A stretch of 7,459 nucleotides of DNA from Anaerolineae bacterium. Lineage in GTDB: Bacteria; Chloroflexota; Anaerolineae; J102. The notes beneath the pieces were generated by a model. It saw only the letters and a list, made by a program, of their open reading frames with translations, ran no database searches and had not been told where the DNA came from. Below are positions 6,476 through 7,459 of this stretch, in pieces. Position 1 is the first letter of the stretch, and every line of letters starts with the position of its first letter. The position numbers were made by a program, and so were the translations under genes. The stretch covers positions 1 to 7,459 of the forward strand of contig JALXAF010000142.1 in the NCBI GenBank assembly GCA_026992375.1, read 5' to 3'.

Positions 6476-6504
6476 TTTTCAAAAAACGGGCAAAGGCTTA
6501 TAAT
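6476..6504 (+). promoter_or_regulatory. Sigma-70-type promoter upstream of the last gene
   Basis: TTTTCA (6476-6481, four of six bases of the -35 consensus) lies 17 bases before a perfect TATAAT (6499-6504). It could drive the gene at 6838 through a leader of about 325 bases containing the hairpins at 6562-6605 and element E3, or it could make a short RNA ending at the T-run near 6600. Confidence 0.45.
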
Positions 6505-6561
6505 AAGCGGCTATCCTGGGAAGAAGGTCAAGGCGTAATCAAAAAAGGCTAGCTTCACTAT

Positions 6562-6605
6562 CCAAGATGTTTCGAAACAACGTCTTTGGGGAGCATTTTT
6601 TGCTC
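6562..6605 (+). terminator. Stem-loop plus T-run, possible terminator or attenuator
   Basis: CCAAGA (6562-6567) can pair with TCTTTGG (6583-6589, one bulged base). Nested inside is the perfect 12-base palindrome TGTTTCGAAACA (6568-6579). Directly after lies GAGCA-TTTTT-TGCTC (6591-6605), giving six consecutive T at 6596-6601. Lying 58 bases past the -10 box at 6499, it could end sfsA-operon transcripts or attenuate the next gene. Confidence 0.35.
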
Positions 6606-6628
6606 ATCCAGATATCTTCCCAGTGTTC

Positions 6629-6773
6629 GCAACTACCAAGGTCGTCACCGGTCCGTCACCCGAAAACCACCAAGAACACTAAGACATGAAGGCGCAAAGG
6701 GGAATTTATACATTCTTTCTTCGTGTTCTTTGTGTCCTTTGTGGTTTGTTAACCGGGGTGCGATAGCAGTTGC
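6629..6773 (+). mobile_element. MITE-like inverted-repeat element, copy E3
   Basis: This 145-base unit is the reverse complement of E1. Its ends are GCAACTACCAA (6629-6639) and ATAGCAGTTGC (6763-6773), with the outermost six bases perfectly inverted. It shares with E1 the blocks AAGGTCGTCACCGGT, CGAAAACCAC, ATTTATACAT and GGTTTGTTAACCGG. Between these are CACTAAGACATGAAGG- and TTCGTGTTCTTTGTG-type arms that form an imperfect internal palindrome. I see no clear target-site duplication. Its right end lies one base before an in-frame ATG at 6775 of the last gene. Confidence 0.65.
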
Positions 6774-6837
6774 TATGAATCACAACAACGTCACAATGCC
6801 CTTTACTCCCCTCATTCCCCGAAACAAGCAACAGCAC

Positions 6838-7459
6838 ATGAATTCCCCCCATCCAACGCGTCGTTACATCATCACCGGGGTTATCCTGACCCTGCTTGCG
6901 ATCTTTCTGTGCATGACTCTGTGGTATGCGTATATCCAACCGCCGGATCCAACGCCTGTCGCCGCCATCATGCCCATTCCAACCGTGGTTGCAGCGGAGG
7001 AGACGACCACGCCCTCGCTACTGCAACCCGACGATCTCGCCACTGGCGACGTCAGTTCAGAACAAACGTCCATTTCACCATTTCCGGGATTGGTTGCGGG
7101 CATGTACGTGGCGTATGACCAGGCCGAGTTGCTGGGAAACGGCATGGACTACGCCCGGGGCAGCCACATCTTCATCCCCTGGCGCCGCATCGAGGATTTG
7201 CCGCGCGGCTATTACGACTGGACCCTCATCGACGAGCCCCTTTCGCGACTGGCTCCTGGCAAAAAAAGCGTCATCCGGCTGGTGCCGCGCTGCCGGGACG
7301 TGCCCTCCAGCACGGGCGGCATGCGCGATTCTTGTGCACCGATGTGGGCGTTGGATTTCGATCCCATCATCGTCAAAGACCCGCCTTGCGATGTGCCCAC
7401 AAAACGGCTCAACTACCTGAATCCAGCCGTGCAACAGGGGCTTATCGATCTAATCATGG
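6838..7459 (+). CDS. Membrane-anchored glycosidase-like protein (3' end missing)
   Basis: The frame is open to the window edge; 207 codons are visible. The N-terminus has a positive His-Pro-Thr-Arg-Arg (5-9) and then one hydrophobic helix (about 10-33), so it is a type II membrane anchor or uncleaved signal. A Pro/Thr/Ser-rich linker follows to about residue 83. From about 88 the sequence resembles the start of a TIM-barrel glycosidase-type domain: SHIFIPWRRIE (109-119), YYDW (125-128) and an Ile-Asp at 131-132 match the usual 'W..(I/L)E...G.YDW..ID' pattern of beta-galactosidase-like families. The catalytic residues would lie beyond the window. The start is uncertain. In-frame ATGs at 6775 and 6796 also exist and none has a Shine-Dalgarno; 6838 is chosen because it puts the charged segment and helix right at the N-terminus. 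It is probably transcribed from 6476-6504 and acts outside the membrane. Confidence 0.65.
   Translation, partial: MNSPHPTRRYIITGVILTLLAIFLCMTLWYAYIQPPDPTPVAAIMPIPTVVAAEETTTPSLLQPDDLATGDVSSEQTSISPFPGLVAGMYVAYDQAELLGNGMDYARGSHIFIPWRRIEDLPRGYYDWTLIDEPLSRLAPGKKSVIRLVPRCRDVPSSTGGMRDSCAPMWALDFDPIIVKDPPCDVPTKRLNYLNPAVQQGLIDLIM

Larger units (their letters stand above)
6425..6837. other. Gene-free region between sfsA and the last gene
   Basis: No gene is supported here. The region holds a sigma-70-like promoter (6476-6504), a stem-loop followed by a short hairpin with a T-run (6562-6605), and repeat element E3 (6629-6773). The frame of the last gene remains open back through 6775 into E3, but no ribosome-binding site supports a start there. 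Confidence 0.65.

Noticed and set aside
6926..7420. Plus-strand open frame overlapping the last gene
   Set aside because: It is an Arg/Ser/Pro-rich out-of-frame translation of the gene starting at 6838, whose own frame encodes a membrane helix and a glycosidase-like pattern.

Overview
The window is a moderately GC-rich bacterial chromosome segment. It carries housekeeping genes (proC, sfsA), a large glycosidase-like protein joined to a chain of carboxypeptidase-regulatory-type beta-sandwich domains, and several copies of a short 'CACGAAGACACGAAG'-type repeat. This mix fits a Chloroflexota bacterium (Anaerolineae/Caldilineae-like). That assignment is an inference from general family knowledge, not from a marker gene. 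All supported genes read on the plus strand.

Layout. Bases 1-259 hold a terminator-like hairpin for a gene lying upstream of the window, a second hairpin with the same arms, and a tandem dyad (184-209) in front of proC. proC (260-1096) is complete. The 606-base gap 1097-1702 has no convincing gene. It holds a weak 3' hairpin, a good sigma-70-like promoter (1200-1228), two MITE-like repeat elements in opposite orientations (1273-1424 and 1534-1675), and a strong ribosome-binding site. Next comes a tight three-gene unit: a 1026-aa TIM-barrel glycosidase-like protein with about six beta-sandwich modules (1703-4783), a 310-aa companion (4797-5729), and sfsA (5726-6424). They are separated by 13 bases and then by a 4-base ATGA overlap, so they very likely share one transcript. 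The 413-base gap 6425-6837 holds a second promoter, a hairpin followed by a T-run, and a third copy of the repeat element (6629-6773). The last gene begins at about 6838 and runs off the window. It encodes a membrane-anchored protein whose outer part looks like another TIM-barrel glycosidase-type domain.

How the genes may work together. The glycosidase-like protein and its companion end in a homologous tail of about 85-90 residues, and both finish in Ser-Pro-Glu. Neither has a recognisable signal peptide. The pair looks like a functional module, perhaps acting on or at a polysaccharide or cell-envelope surface, with the shared tail as a common targeting, binding or assembly domain. SfsA is translationally coupled to it.

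The most notable points are this shared tail and the three-copy inverted-repeat element family. Two of the elements appear to have landed in the leader between promoter and operon, and possible target-site duplications remain visible.
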